NCBI RefSeq assembly: GCF_004354815.1
Contig: NZ_QWJI01000004.1
Span: forward strand, 1 to 51,318
Direction of reading: 5' to 3'
Source: Cardinium endosymbiont of Culicoides punctatus
GTDB lineage: Bacteria; Bacteroidota; Bacteroidia; Cytophagales; Amoebophilaceae
DNA: 51,318 nucleotides
Part shown: positions 16,630-26,572 of the stretch, piece after piece
Position numbering within the stretch: the first letter of the stretch is position 1
Layout: every line of letters starts with the position of its first letter
The notes under the pieces: generated by a model
Told to the model about the DNA's origin: nothing
Database searches by the model: none
The model's input: only the letters and a program-made list of their open reading frames with translations
Position numbers and translations under genes: made by a program

Positions 16630-17011
16630 AATCTGTAGCCATTAACACAGAAGCCTCCAACTGATTTGCTATATCAGCTACCATAACCATATGGGCTATA
16701 GATAGATTTTTATCCATATGCAATACCACTACCTTACTAAGTGTTTTTTCTAGCCGTTCCTGTAAAACATCTTTTAACTGATTAAAAGGAACACGTTTGC
16801 CTTCTACATAGTATTGTAGATTGTTTGTAATAGTGACATTGACCTGTGCGGATTCCGTTTTGTCATTTGTGCTTATGGGTAAGTTAACAGGAATAACTTT
16901 ATGTCTGTAAGTTGAAGTTATAAGCAAGAAAATCAATAATAAAAAAACAATATCTGTTATAGATGCCATATTAAAAGAGACATCTATTTTATTTTTTGTA
17001 CTGATTTTCAT
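16613..17011 (-). CDS. exbD: Biopolymer transport protein ExbD/TolR
   Basis: 132 residues: short cytoplasmic N-terminus, one membrane helix (about 17-38) with the essential aspartate in SITDIVFLLLIF (Asp20), then a periplasmic domain. Works with ExbB as a proton-driven motor for TonB. The order exbB-exbD-tonB on the minus strand, with small gaps or overlaps, makes an operon. Confidence 0.9.
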   Translation of the reverse strand: MKISTKNKIDVSFNMASITDIVFLLLIFLLITSTYRHKVIPVNLPISTNDKTESAQVNVTITNNLQYYVEGKRVPFNQLKDVLQERLEKTLSKVVVLHMDKNLSIAHMVMVADIANQLEASVLMATDFEKKR

Positions 17012-17041
17012 TTCTTATTTATTAAAATAATAATGTGTACA

Positions 17042-17665
17042 TTATGTAGTGTGCGCTAGGAAAATATTAACTAAATATGTCAATCTTGATGTAGCCTTAG
17101 TGACTCGAGCAATGCAATAATTATAACCTAAATAGGCTATAATACCTACAATAAGTCCTACTACGGTTGTAACCATAGCCTCGTAAATGCCACCTGAAAA
17201 AACCTGAGAAGAAAGTTGATTGTTTTCTTGTGCAATAGCCATAAATGTTTGAATCATACCTGTTACAGTGCCTAAAAAGCCAATCATAGGTGCTGCTCCA
17301 GCTATTGTAGCCAATAAGGAAAGATGCTCCTCTAAAAAGGATACTATCTTTTGAGATTCACTTTCCAAGATTAATTCCATCTTTTTGGGAGAGGATTGCC
17401 GTTGCTGCAATCCTTTACCAATAATGTGTTGGATAATATTATTTTGCGGAATACATAGATCTCGGACCTGTTCCATATTACCACTATTTAATTGGTCTTC
17501 TATTGCTTCTAAGAAGCTTGTAGAAAAACTTAAGTATCTACGATAGGTTAGCAGCCGTTCTACGATTAGGTAAACACTAAGTAATGAAAGCAATCCAAGA
17601 GGAAGCATCAACCAACCACCTTTTAACAGTAGATCTAAGAGCATTGGCGAAGTATTTATTTTCAT
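17042..17665 (-). CDS. exbB: ExbB/TolQ/MotA-family proton channel protein
   Basis: 207 residues with three membrane helices: about 12-34, 112-137 (SLLATIAGAAPMIGFLGTVTGMI, the hallmark segment) and 152-180 (MVTTVVGLIVGIIAYLGYNY). The two C-terminal helices form the conserved MotA_TolQ_ExbB domain. Stator of the proton-driven complex with ExbD. Starts 59 bp after the SPOR-protein stop and ends 30 bp before exbD. Confidence 0.9.
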   Translation of the reverse strand: MKINTSPMLLDLLLKGGWLMLPLGLLSLLSVYLIVERLLTYRRYLSFSTSFLEAIEDQLNSGNMEQVRDLCIPQNNIIQHIIGKGLQQRQSSPKKMELILESESQKIVSFLEEHLSLLATIAGAAPMIGFLGTVTGMIQTFMAIAQENNQLSSQVFSGGIYEAMVTTVVGLIVGIIAYLGYNYCIARVTKATSRLTYLVNIFLAHTT

Positions 17666-17724
17666 AGATTTACAAAATAAGCAGTTAAATCACCATCATT
17701 AAAGTAATTGCTTAAGACCAGTAA

Positions 17725-18426
17725 TTAGTACTTTAAGATAAAGAGATCCTCGTATTCAGAGGCTAGCTGTTTTAATTTCTGTTCTGCCTCATGATGTGTC
17801 TTACTATGCCCAATGGTAACGCGGTAATATTTCTCATCTTTTCTTGGCAAAATCAGACATACTCCCATATTCTTTTTCATAAGTCTTTGTACACTTTTTA
17901 TAGCAGATTTTTTATCCAAATGGCTTACTACAACCAAATGGTATATCCCTTGTGGGCTTGATAGTTCTTGGTATGTCCCTGGCTTAACCAATGGTCTGGG
18001 ATTTTTTCTATTTTCTTCTAGTTGTTGCGCAACGGATGTAATATTGTCATTGTTTTGTGTACTGTTTTTATCTTTAAATTCAAAAGATTCATTATCACTA
18101 AGTGCTTTATCTAGATCCGCTTTTGTATCCGTTGCTTCATTTAGTGTTGATTTTTCATGCTGATCATCTTGAGTAGCAACAGGAGATATCGTCTCACTAC
18201 TATTGGTAGATTGTTCATCTTTAGCTTGTGATTCTGATTCTGGTAATGATACTTTAGCATTTTCCTGTTTAGTGGAATATAAATGATACGTTACATCCGC
18301 CCCTAGAACAAGAACAATGCCTACTATGATCATGATAACACGCCAGTCGGGCCCTTTTCTCTTAGGATTTTGAAAGTCTGGTTTGGGCATTCCAAAGTTG
18401 TTTTTATTAGAGGTATCTGCAGTCAT
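17725..18426 (-). CDS. SPOR-domain membrane protein
   Basis: 233 residues: cytoplasmic N-terminus, one membrane helix (about 29-48), a low-complexity acidic Ser/Thr/Gln linker (55-150) and a C-terminal SPOR domain (YHLVVVSHLDKKSAIKSVQRL...YYRVTIGHSKTHHEAEQKLKQL) of about 75 residues. SPOR domains bind denuded peptidoglycan glycan strands, often at the division site. It is the first gene before exbB, suggesting a link to envelope energisation or division. That is notable because peptidoglycan is usually reduced in such symbionts. Confidence 0.8.
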   Translation of the reverse strand: MTADTSNKNNFGMPKPDFQNPKRKGPDWRVIMIIVGIVLVLGADVTYHLYSTKQENAKVSLPESESQAKDEQSTNSSETISPVATQDDQHEKSTLNEATDTKADLDKALSDNESFEFKDKNSTQNNDNITSVAQQLEENRKNPRPLVKPGTYQELSSPQGIYHLVVVSHLDKKSAIKSVQRLMKKNMGVCLILPRKDEKYYRVTIGHSKTHHEAEQKLKQLASEYEDLFILKY

Positions 18427-18538
18427 ATAACCTTGGTTAATATTTTAGTTTACAATAATAAATAGGCTTTGTACGTTTTTGGTGTACCATTGCTTCACAA
18501 ATATATAGGAAACTTTTGAGATTATCAATCTAATTTTT

Positions 18539-21025
18539 TTATGTATATAAACAGATGCTTGGTTTTTCGTTACAAAATTCTATAACATGCATCAATGCTT
18601 CAGCTGCATTATTGACTTCTACCTGTGATGCTTGAGGATCTGTCTTTAGTGTTAGCCAATATTTGTATGCTTGCTCAAAGTTTTCCATATCCTCAAAGTC
18701 TAACCATAAAATATTTGTAAGTATATGCGCTGGACTTTCTGTTGCAATCATTTCCTCTACAAAACGTCTAAATGCATATTGTTGAAATCTAGTTGGCCAT
18801 GAAGGAAATACCATCGTCATCCTAAATGAATAAGGATCCTGTTCGCTTGTTAGCGTATCGCTCTCTCTAAGCAAGATATGTTCTATAAGATGAAATCCTT
18901 CACTTTCTTCATTAAATGATCGAAATAGCTCTACACTCTGCTGTATAATAGACTCTGCTTGCTCAATAGAAACAAGTGGATGGGTACCTACAGCTAATTC
19001 AATGGTATGTTTCTTCGCTTTATCCACATATAGCAGAATGCTATATGTGCCATTATGGTTCTTGACAATATGGTAATAGGCTTCATTCATACCATAAATG
19101 ATGGCTAATGATCGAATGTTTTTATATTTTCCATTGAAAATGAATAAATTATTATATTCAGTTTGGTGATTTTTACCTAGGAAAATATCAAAAGCATGCT
19201 GTGCACTTTTGGGTTCAAAATATAAATTATCACGTACTATTTCATGTAGGAAACGTTTTTCTAGACGTTTAATACCTAAATTGCGATACAGGCGTCTTTC
19301 GAAACCAGATAGCCGATAATGGATCCAGTCATCTGTATTTTTTTTACTAATATCCGTTGCTCTATTTCTGTTTCCGCTAATATTAACATAATCTTTTAAA
19401 AAGAGCGCTTTATCTGTATTCAACATGTCTAATCGCTCTTCTTCACTCTTATAATAAAGATGGAGTGAGTATGTGGTAAATCGTTCTGCAAAGTAGGCTA
19501 ACATATGGTCTAGCAATCTTGACCGTTTGTCTAAACTGCGAATATCACTTTCTGATGCTGCATTTATGTAGGAAATATATTCTTTTATGGATTCATTTGG
19601 AATATAATCTTGTTCATTACAAGCATATTTGATTTTAGATTTCAAATCTAAAAATTTTCTTTGTACTACAAAATCAATGTCATTACTTGCAGAATCTTCT
19701 TTGGTAATCTGTTTGATAATGGTATCCATTCTAGGTACATCTAATGGCAGTTGTCCATCAGGGTTATTACAATCATCACTATAAATGGCCATAGTATGTT
19801 TGATGTTAGACAACTGACCAAAATAACTAGCAAAAATTTGGTCGAAAAACATTAAATAACTCTTTAATTGTTTTGATTTTGCCTGATTGTCATCTGTTTC
19901 TGATGGCGTACATCCTTCATGGCCAACATTATAGAGTAACGGGAAATCTTGTTGTATAGAAACATAATCTTTTATATTTCTATACGCTCCTTCTAAAACA
20001 AAAATTTCTTCCTCCTGGAGGTACGTTTTCGTTAATGCTCCCCTTCCTTTCATATCTTCTAGGAATTGAAGTACTTTTGTCCACTCTATATTTAATGGCA
20101 TTCCATTATAGGATAGGCTAATGTCACTTTGGGGAATATTAAGACTCAAAGCTTGATCTGATAGAATTTGTATGATAACATTATTTCTTTCACCATCAAT
20201 GGAAATATCAAAATCAAGTATTCCTTTAATACTAGGTAGCATGGTTGCTTTTTCAAGTAGTTCGGCCACATAGATACTAGGTCTATTTTTTACATATATG
20301 AGTTCTTGTTCATCTATGAATCCTTGGGTTAAAAGAGGGCCTGTAAAAATTTGATCTATGGTTCTACCCTTTTCTAGTAACTGGCTTATGCTGTAAAATG
20401 GTATGCGTGGAAATAGAAATTCTTGAAAAGAGTGCAATATTTGTGCTATAATTGCTTCCCCTTCTTCATAAGATAAATAACTATGTACTTCAAAAGTAGC
20501 CTTAATACGCACATCAAGAGGTTTCATAGGCTGGATAAGAAAAAAATCTTCACAGAGGTTTCGCTTATCATGTAATCTTTTGTTTATTTCATCTAAAATT
20601 TCTATTTCTTGGGGTTTATTTTTAGCACGTTCTTCTACATCTACAAAAATTTTGTATCCTCCCTTTATTTCTTGTGGACCATCACTTAAAAAAATATTTG
20701 CATTTTTTACGCCGGGAACGTCTAAAACAATTTTTAAAAAATCCCACTTTGTTAATGGATTACAGGGAAGTATTTCTTCCGCTTTATAAAATAATTTTTC
20801 ATCTGGTTTTTCCCTTCTGTTTGGATCATTAGCCCATAGATCTTCTATATAAAAATTGGTTCTATACTCTAGATCCATGATTGCAAAACAGAGTACTTCT
20901 AAAATGGTAATTCCAGGGTCATGATCTCCATAGTCTGTCCATTTTTTTCCTGCTAACTGTCTGATATAATTAATTCCTTCTCCTTTTAGGAAGGAGTAGT
21001 CAAGCTCAATTGGAATATTTGGCAT
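18539..21025 (-). CDS. Contractile injection system baseplate protein, Afp11-like
   Basis: 828 residues. The N-terminus has the baseplate-J/Afp11 hallmark: W-T-D-Y-x-x-H-D-P-G-I-T-I-L-E followed by LCFAIMDLEYRTNF (about residues 29-58), and further on a P-L-T-K-W-D-F-L-K-I-V-L-D-V-P-G-V-x-N-A segment. It is a wedge component of the baseplate of antifeeding-prophage-like systems (also called T6SS subtype iv in Amoebophilus). Last gene of a minus-strand set with gp25, PAAR and VgrG; 217 bp separate it from gp25. Sheath, tube and ATPase genes are not in the window, fitting the scattered arrangement I recall for this family. Confidence 0.8.
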   Translation of the reverse strand: MPNIPIELDYSFLKGEGINYIRQLAGKKWTDYGDHDPGITILEVLCFAIMDLEYRTNFYIEDLWANDPNRREKPDEKLFYKAEEILPCNPLTKWDFLKIVLDVPGVKNANIFLSDGPQEIKGGYKIFVDVEERAKNKPQEIEILDEINKRLHDKRNLCEDFFLIQPMKPLDVRIKATFEVHSYLSYEEGEAIIAQILHSFQEFLFPRIPFYSISQLLEKGRTIDQIFTGPLLTQGFIDEQELIYVKNRPSIYVAELLEKATMLPSIKGILDFDISIDGERNNVIIQILSDQALSLNIPQSDISLSYNGMPLNIEWTKVLQFLEDMKGRGALTKTYLQEEEIFVLEGAYRNIKDYVSIQQDFPLLYNVGHEGCTPSETDDNQAKSKQLKSYLMFFDQIFASYFGQLSNIKHTMAIYSDDCNNPDGQLPLDVPRMDTIIKQITKEDSASNDIDFVVQRKFLDLKSKIKYACNEQDYIPNESIKEYISYINAASESDIRSLDKRSRLLDHMLAYFAERFTTYSLHLYYKSEEERLDMLNTDKALFLKDYVNISGNRNRATDISKKNTDDWIHYRLSGFERRLYRNLGIKRLEKRFLHEIVRDNLYFEPKSAQHAFDIFLGKNHQTEYNNLFIFNGKYKNIRSLAIIYGMNEAYYHIVKNHNGTYSILLYVDKAKKHTIELAVGTHPLVSIEQAESIIQQSVELFRSFNEESEGFHLIEHILLRESDTLTSEQDPYSFRMTMVFPSWPTRFQQYAFRRFVEEMIATESPAHILTNILWLDFEDMENFEQAYKYWLTLKTDPQASQVEVNNAAEALMHVIEFCNEKPSICLYT

Positions 21026-21242
21026 GGTCGCTTTTGATATAAAAATATATTATTCCCTTCGAAATTGTAATGCAATTAAGACACAATTAACAAAATATGT
21101 CTGTACTTGCACTAGTATGTTCTTTGTATAAAATGCATTTTAATTGCATACAAACAAACGCAAAAACCCTAAAAACAATTCAGCGCTAAGTATATATCAT
21201 GAAAAAACAGATAATAAACAAATATGCCATAATATGTATAGG

Positions 21243-21647
21243 TTATTTATTAAATATAGGATGATAATTATATTGAATCGTATCTTCTACATTTAATGCT
21301 TTAACCATGTAGGTTACATTAATGTCCATAGTCCCTTCTTCGTCATTTAATGTATTCAATTGTACTTCAAGCACATCTACTCTTGGCTCATGGACCGTAA
21401 TGGTTTGCTTAATATTATTTACCATAAAGGTTTTTAAGTTGAGATCCAACTGTTGAAAGGCAAGTGGCGTAAGGTCACATCCATACTGCTCTTCAACAAT
21501 TCGCTCACCTACTTTGGTACGCATTAAAATCATTAAGCTTTCTCGCACATCTTGTAACCCACTTACCATTTCCACAGAACAACTATGTTGGTTAAATGAA
21601 GGTGGGAATTTCCAGCCTATACCTAAAAAATCATTTTCATCTTCCAT
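21243..21647 (-). CDS. Gp25-like baseplate wedge protein (GPW/gp25 family)
   Basis: 134 residues, the normal size. Core GWKFPPSF...V...GLQDVRESLMILMRTKVGERIVEEQYGCDLTPLAFQQLD is the gp25/TssE-type fold: the helix with R-E-S-L, then the T-x-x-G-E-R...P-x-Y/F-G-C-D-L motif. In phage T4 and T6SS it forms the wedge core that triggers sheath contraction. Ends 217 bp before the Afp11-like gene and begins 24 bp after the PAAR gene. Confidence 0.88.
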   Translation of the reverse strand: MEDENDFLGIGWKFPPSFNQHSCSVEMVSGLQDVRESLMILMRTKVGERIVEEQYGCDLTPLAFQQLDLNLKTFMVNNIKQTITVHEPRVDVLEVQLNTLNDEEGTMDINVTYMVKALNVEDTIQYNYHPIFNK

Positions 21648-21671
21648 ATGGTTTGCACAAATTATGTATCA

Positions 21672-21980
21672 TTATCCACCTATCATCACTGTAGGGCAAC
21701 CTTGTAATATCATTCCACCCATCCCTGTGGTATCTCCTAGACGGGCTGCTGGTTTTTTGCCTATTAAAACGGTTAATGAGCCCTTTATAATAGTATCAGG
21801 GTGTGGTGGTGGTCCATTACAAAGCAATGTGTCTCCCATTCTTGCCGCAGGAAATTTGCCTATAAGTACAGTGGGACAGCCTAACATAATCATACCTCCA
21901 GAAACATGAGGCACAGGAACTGGTCCTGGTGTTACCATGGGACACATGTGCTTGTTGAGTAATACGGCTGCAGGTGGCAT
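21672..21980 (-). CDS. PAAR-domain spike tip protein
   Basis: 102 residues made of two PAAR-type repeats with literal PAAR motifs at 44-47 and 78-81, each followed by (M/L)GD. HxC (11-13) and Cys54 are possible metal ligands, and glycines recur as in the sharp cone. PAAR proteins cap the VgrG spike and can carry effectors; this one has no extension, so it is a bare tip. Sits between VgrG (69 bp) and gp25 (24 bp). Confidence 0.92.
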   Translation of the reverse strand: MPPAAVLLNKHMCPMVTPGPVPVPHVSGGMIMLGCPTVLIGKFPAARMGDTLLCNGPPPHPDTIIKGSLTVLIGKKPAARLGDTTGMGGMILQGCPTVMIGG

Positions 21981-22049
21981 AGTTTTTAATTGTTTGATGT
22001 CCTAATAAAAAAACGTCTATTCTATTTTAAAATATATTAAATAATTCTA

Positions 22050-23840
22050 TCAATTGATGAGTACGGTTGTCCCTTTGACAATAGTAGCCATACTAGACTT
22101 TACTTCTGTACTTGCGTTGCCACTTAAAACAGCTTTCATAGAAGCTTGTGCATTGATATTCATACTTTTTAAGTTTACGTTTTGCGCACCATTGATGACA
22201 ACATCTTTCCCTGACTTTATAGTTATGTTAGATCCGGCATTTAGATTGATACTTTTACTACTGGTTATGTCAATACCATCTTTTCCTAAAATAATTTTAT
22301 TGCTATTTTGGTCTAGTATTTCAATACTTTTTTTCTTATCGGATATTTGTATCAGTCCCCCTTTAGGTGTTTTAATGATAATTTCAGGTCCATCTTTATC
22401 ATCATGAAAAGTAAGCTCTAACTGCTCTCTAGACACAAAAGACTTAAACAGGTTTTTATCATCAATGGTTTTAGGAGGCATATGTTTCTGACTATACAAT
22501 GAGCCTATGATAATAGGATGCCTAATATCGTCGTTGACAAAACCAACAACTACTTCATCTTCTAATTCTGGAATAAAGAAAGCACCTGACTTTTGGTTGG
22601 CATAGAATGAAGCTAGTCGACACCAAATACCTTCTTTAGGCTTTTCTTGTACCAAAGGTAAATGCACAAAAATACGATTGTTTTTCTGTGGATCTTCTGT
22701 AATTTTTTTTACAATGCCAATTTGTAATCCATGTACAGGTGGCATCATTCCTGCGGCAGGCAGAGAACCAATGTCGGTATACTGATGTATATATCGCTTT
22801 GTATCTAGCCCTAGCGTAAGTGTTGTTTGCCAGGCTCCACTAGATAGTATATGATGCACTCCAGAAACGTATGCATCTCCTGAAAAATGGCTAGCACCTT
22901 TTGTTATGGTTATAAGCTGATCACTACGTAATGCTGCGTTACCAGGAATGGTAACAGAACCACGTATTTTAGCTATTCTCCTTCTGTTTAGTACACTGGT
23001 TGCTAATGTTTTTATCTCTGAGTTATCTAATATACCTCCATGGGAAATAGAAATTGAATCTTGCTGTGTAGCAGAAGTCAATTTTTTATAGGATACATCT
23101 CCCATAGATTGCTCGCCGGGTTCATCTGCTTTGGCAGATATAATGTTTTGCTTACCGCTATCCCAAGAAACAGCCGTTGCTCCAGCCCACTGATCTTTTG
23201 AATCAATTTCTACTTCAAAATCAACGAAATCAACTCCATATGTATAGGAAAAAGCTCCTTTTCCAGTAGTTTTTGGTTTTTTTATAGATATTTCTCCATC
23301 ATTTACAACTATCACTTGTCCATTTGCTTCTGCACGGATATTCAAAAAGTCCCAATCTGATATTTCATGTTGAGAGATGTTTTCATGTATGATACCAGTA
23401 GTTTCAAATTTGCTTTTTAGACCACTGTAAGCACCTAAAATTTTTTTAAAGAGGTCACTGTCCTTACTTTTTTCAAAATGGATCGTTTTGGGGGAAATGG
23501 TTGTCTTATAAGCTGCATCTCTGCATGTTACTGTAAGTGTAGATGGTACTAATCCGTTTGATTGAATAGCTAATTTTGCGATAACACCTTCAAATATTTG
23601 TTCAAGGGAATCTCCATAGCCAGCTTGTATAGAAAGCTTATCACCTATAGAAAAAATTTTGGCATTAGCTATAGAAAACGTTTGTGTTTGAATATCTCCA
23701 TCATATAACACTACCCTTGCATAAGGTATTTTATTAATTTGTTTATCAATAATTATGGAATGTATAGGATACTTTGTATCTAAGGTTTTAGAACCTACTT
23801 TTATAGAATAATTAATAACATCACCTGGTATGGAACTCAT
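22050..23840 (-). CDS. vgrG: VgrG-type spike protein (Afp8-like)
   Basis: 596 residues. Gp27-like ring domains (about 20-370, with an INKIPYARVVLYDGD segment), the OB-fold gp5 domain (about 375-470, GIWCRLASFYANQKSGAFFIPELEDEVVVGF), and a C-terminal beta-helix of hydrophobic/polar repeats (about 490-596, e.g. SKSINLNAGSNITIKSGKDVVINGAQNVNLKS). It forms the trimeric puncturing spike of the contractile injector. No enzymatic C-terminal extension is present. First gene of the spike/baseplate set. Confidence 0.93.
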   Translation of the reverse strand: MSSIPGDVINYSIKVGSKTLDTKYPIHSIIIDKQINKIPYARVVLYDGDIQTQTFSIANAKIFSIGDKLSIQAGYGDSLEQIFEGVIAKLAIQSNGLVPSTLTVTCRDAAYKTTISPKTIHFEKSKDSDLFKKILGAYSGLKSKFETTGIIHENISQHEISDWDFLNIRAEANGQVIVVNDGEISIKKPKTTGKGAFSYTYGVDFVDFEVEIDSKDQWAGATAVSWDSGKQNIISAKADEPGEQSMGDVSYKKLTSATQQDSISISHGGILDNSEIKTLATSVLNRRRIAKIRGSVTIPGNAALRSDQLITITKGASHFSGDAYVSGVHHILSSGAWQTTLTLGLDTKRYIHQYTDIGSLPAAGMMPPVHGLQIGIVKKITEDPQKNNRIFVHLPLVQEKPKEGIWCRLASFYANQKSGAFFIPELEDEVVVGFVNDDIRHPIIIGSLYSQKHMPPKTIDDKNLFKSFVSREQLELTFHDDKDGPEIIIKTPKGGLIQISDKKKSIEILDQNSNKIILGKDGIDITSSKSINLNAGSNITIKSGKDVVINGAQNVNLKSMNINAQASMKAVLSGNASTEVKSSMATIVKGTTVLIN

Positions 23841-24301
23841 TAGTATTAGGAGATAAAATCTTAACGTAAAAACAAATCTTTTAGGGAATGGTCATTACAA
23901 AACGTTTATAACCAGGCAAGAAATTATTTCCTCCTTGATATCCTATTAATTAGTCTGCAGCAGTTTTAGTGCATACAAACATGCTTAGCCTGTTTTTTGT
24001 GCTAAGTCTTTTATTTAATTTTGTTTTGCAACAAACCTCCTTAATTAGTTAAGCATTTGACTATGCAAACACCTAGCTACTAGAAAAAAATGCCCTAACA
24101 ATAAGAAAGTAAATAAAGATGAATTTTACAAGTATTATGCACTGTAATAAACTACAAGTTGTTGCTACGTTCCTGAAAACCTTTACAAAACATAGCATAT
24201 ATCTAAAAATATACATGTCCCGAAAGGATTTTTTTTTCAACCTTTTTTTGCTCTCAAAAATGTAAAGACTTGCTGGCAGGCGGTTTGCAGAAAGTTTATT
24301 T
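23841..24301. other. Gene-free region
   Basis: About 460 bp between two minus-strand genes. AT-rich; I see no protein-like frame, RNA gene or repeat shared with other parts of the window. Confidence 0.5.
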
Positions 24302-26572
24302 TTAAGTTGATTTTCTGTCGACCCAATAGCCATATCTTTGCATATTGGGTATATTTCCAAATTTACATCTCTTAAAATCCAATTCTTTTAATGCCCTACC
24401 TAAAGCTATTTTATTTAGCTTAATAGAGAGGCCAGCGCATTCTTGTAAATATTGTAATATGTCTGAAGTCATCATAAAGGTCCCATTTTTCTTTGTAGAG
24501 GGTACAATATACTTCTCCAATAAGCCTACCTCTATTTTCCTGCGTCCAAATTGGACCACCCGTTTTTGTAAGTTTTGTAGCTCCTCCGTATTTAGTTCTC
24601 CAGCTTTATTATCTTTTTTATATAGATTATAGGCTTGTTGCCAAGCTAAATCCAATAGGTTACTAGGTTTATGCGCTATATTTTTAGTTCCAGATATAAA
24701 AAACTTTATAAAATGATTGGTACTTAGCTTAGAATGTCGTAGACTTTCTGATGCGTTAATCGTACCTACAAAAGATGCTATTCTAGGTTTCAATAGAATG
24801 TTTTTTTGATAGGGTACCCAAACATGTACACCAGATTGGTCTATCAATGACTGTAATTGCAAAGCTTTTATATAGCCTCTATATTGATATAGTTCTGGTA
24901 GATTAATAATAAAGGAAGAAGCTAATGTGCATTGACATGCTTTCTTGTCTTTTAAAACAAGATTATCCGTGTAATAACGGGTGAGTGTTGAAGGGGTCAA
25001 AAAATCAACGAAGAAGTTTTTAGGGATATTTTGATTCTTTGTAATCAGTATCAGTGCATGGTTATTGATAGCAGTCTCTTCAAATATAGCATGAATGGCA
25101 CGTATCATCCATTTCTTAAGATGCAAATACCAATGTTCAAAGGCTGTATCACTAGTATCTTCTAAGATAACATGTTGTGCAAGCTCCATTATATAATCTA
25201 CAGTGTCTATTTTTTTTGTCTCAAATGCTAAAAAATAAGATTGTAGTGGATTTTCTTCTTCTACATGTAAAGACAATAAAAAAGATTTGAGTTTTGCAGG
25301 TGAAATATTGATTTGGTTTCTATTTAATTCTGAGCATAATGCTATAATATCTAATGTTTTCCATTCACCTGGTTCCTGTTTAGAACGTATTTCCATACTT
25401 AAAGAAAGGGCATTATATCTAAATTCAAATGCATTCAGTAAATATTTTTTTGACTCAAAATAAGATATATTTATTTTTCTACTGCCTATTTCTTTTATGT
25501 TTTCTCGAAAAAGCTGAAACCTTTTGCTTTTAGCAATGCCTGTTTCTAATAAAACTGCGAAACTTTCAGCACTATACTTTTGGAAATATTCAGTCAGATC
25601 TTTAACATTTTCTGGTAGCTGCACAGCAACAATACCATACAAATTTTCTAGCCGCTTAGCTTCTCGAATAGCAGCAGGACTATTTCCATAGCAGCTTAAT
25701 AATGCGGCAGAACGGCCATACAAATTTTGCAACAATGCTACCGTAGGTTTTACTTCGTATGATTGTAGTGACACTGCATGAAAACCATTTGCATAGGCAG
25801 TCATACAATGCTGCTCTCCTATAGTAAATAAAATACATGGCATATATGCTTCAGATAGTTGAGCTAAACCAAAAATATCTGAACTTATTTGATCTTTATA
25901 ATCAAAAGACATTTTTTGACCAGCGAAGACTGTATCATTGTTAAAAAAATCAGAAGGTATTTCAGGAACGTACACTTTCACCCTACCATTTATATGAAAG
26001 CAAACAGTTATTTTTGTTTTTTCCGGGGTAAGATAATCAAAATGAAATAGCCGACCTGCTTTGCTAACAAAATGGATTCGTTCAACTTGTCGCACATCAA
26101 ATTTTGTTAATATTTCTTGCGTAATGCCAAATTGGGCCCAATAAGCTAAAAATAGTTTAGTACTATGGATATCTGAAGTGGAAACATATTCAATTTGAAG
26201 ATCTCGGGTATTCCTGACTTTATCAGACTTATTTTGTTTATGTAATGATACTTGTTCAGCTTCTAGCCCAAGAGCCATTTCATGATTCATCTTATTTACA
26301 ATATCTTGTAACTGCATTTTCGCGTCTAAACCATAGTAATAGCCCCATAGACTAAATACGTCTCCTTGATAATTTGTCTGATCATTTTTAAATTTCCATT
26401 TTCCGTGATCTAGAGAAATAAAAAAATCAAACCCAACACCATTTTTTGAAAATATTGATTTATGTGTATTAGCATCCAATATGGGGTTGAATGTTGGAAT
26501 AACATGACGAATTAATGATTCCTCGCTGATTTTTTCTAAAATTATTTTTTTTACTACCATACCAATATTCAT
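24302..26572 (-). CDS. VapE-like primase-helicase with degenerate active sites
   Basis: 756 residues with the layout of Bacteroidota virulence-associated E / phage primase-helicase proteins. A primase-type N-terminal zinc-ribbon region (about 40-85) lacks the usual CHC2 cysteines. A Toprim-like region (246-330) has TIGEQH where TEGExD is expected and SCYGNS instead of a DxD. The VirE helicase-like region (about 480-630) has Walker A degraded to TKNQNIPKN, Walker B as IINLPEL, and a final TNHFIKF instead of GNRRF. A C-terminal winged-helix-like tail (GYWV) is kept. Length and order are conserved while catalytic residues are missing, so it may be non-enzymatic. Adjacent to the injector genes; phage origin likely. 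Confidence 0.65.
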   Translation of the reverse strand: MNIGMVVKKIILEKISEESLIRHVIPTFNPILDANTHKSIFSKNGVGFDFFISLDHGKWKFKNDQTNYQGDVFSLWGYYYGLDAKMQLQDIVNKMNHEMALGLEAEQVSLHKQNKSDKVRNTRDLQIEYVSTSDIHSTKLFLAYWAQFGITQEILTKFDVRQVERIHFVSKAGRLFHFDYLTPEKTKITVCFHINGRVKVYVPEIPSDFFNNDTVFAGQKMSFDYKDQISSDIFGLAQLSEAYMPCILFTIGEQHCMTAYANGFHAVSLQSYEVKPTVALLQNLYGRSAALLSCYGNSPAAIREAKRLENLYGIVAVQLPENVKDLTEYFQKYSAESFAVLLETGIAKSKRFQLFRENIKEIGSRKINISYFESKKYLLNAFEFRYNALSLSMEIRSKQEPGEWKTLDIIALCSELNRNQINISPAKLKSFLLSLHVEEENPLQSYFLAFETKKIDTVDYIMELAQHVILEDTSDTAFEHWYLHLKKWMIRAIHAIFEETAINNHALILITKNQNIPKNFFVDFLTPSTLTRYYTDNLVLKDKKACQCTLASSFIINLPELYQYRGYIKALQLQSLIDQSGVHVWVPYQKNILLKPRIASFVGTINASESLRHSKLSTNHFIKFFISGTKNIAHKPSNLLDLAWQQAYNLYKKDNKAGELNTEELQNLQKRVVQFGRRKIEVGLLEKYIVPSTKKNGTFMMTSDILQYLQECAGLSIKLNKIALGRALKELDFKRCKFGNIPNMQRYGYWVDRKST

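Noticed and set aside
24073-24360. 95-residue minus-strand frame
   Set aside because: Composition is Phe/Ile/Lys noise of AT-rich DNA, and it overlaps the end of the VapE-like gene in another frame.
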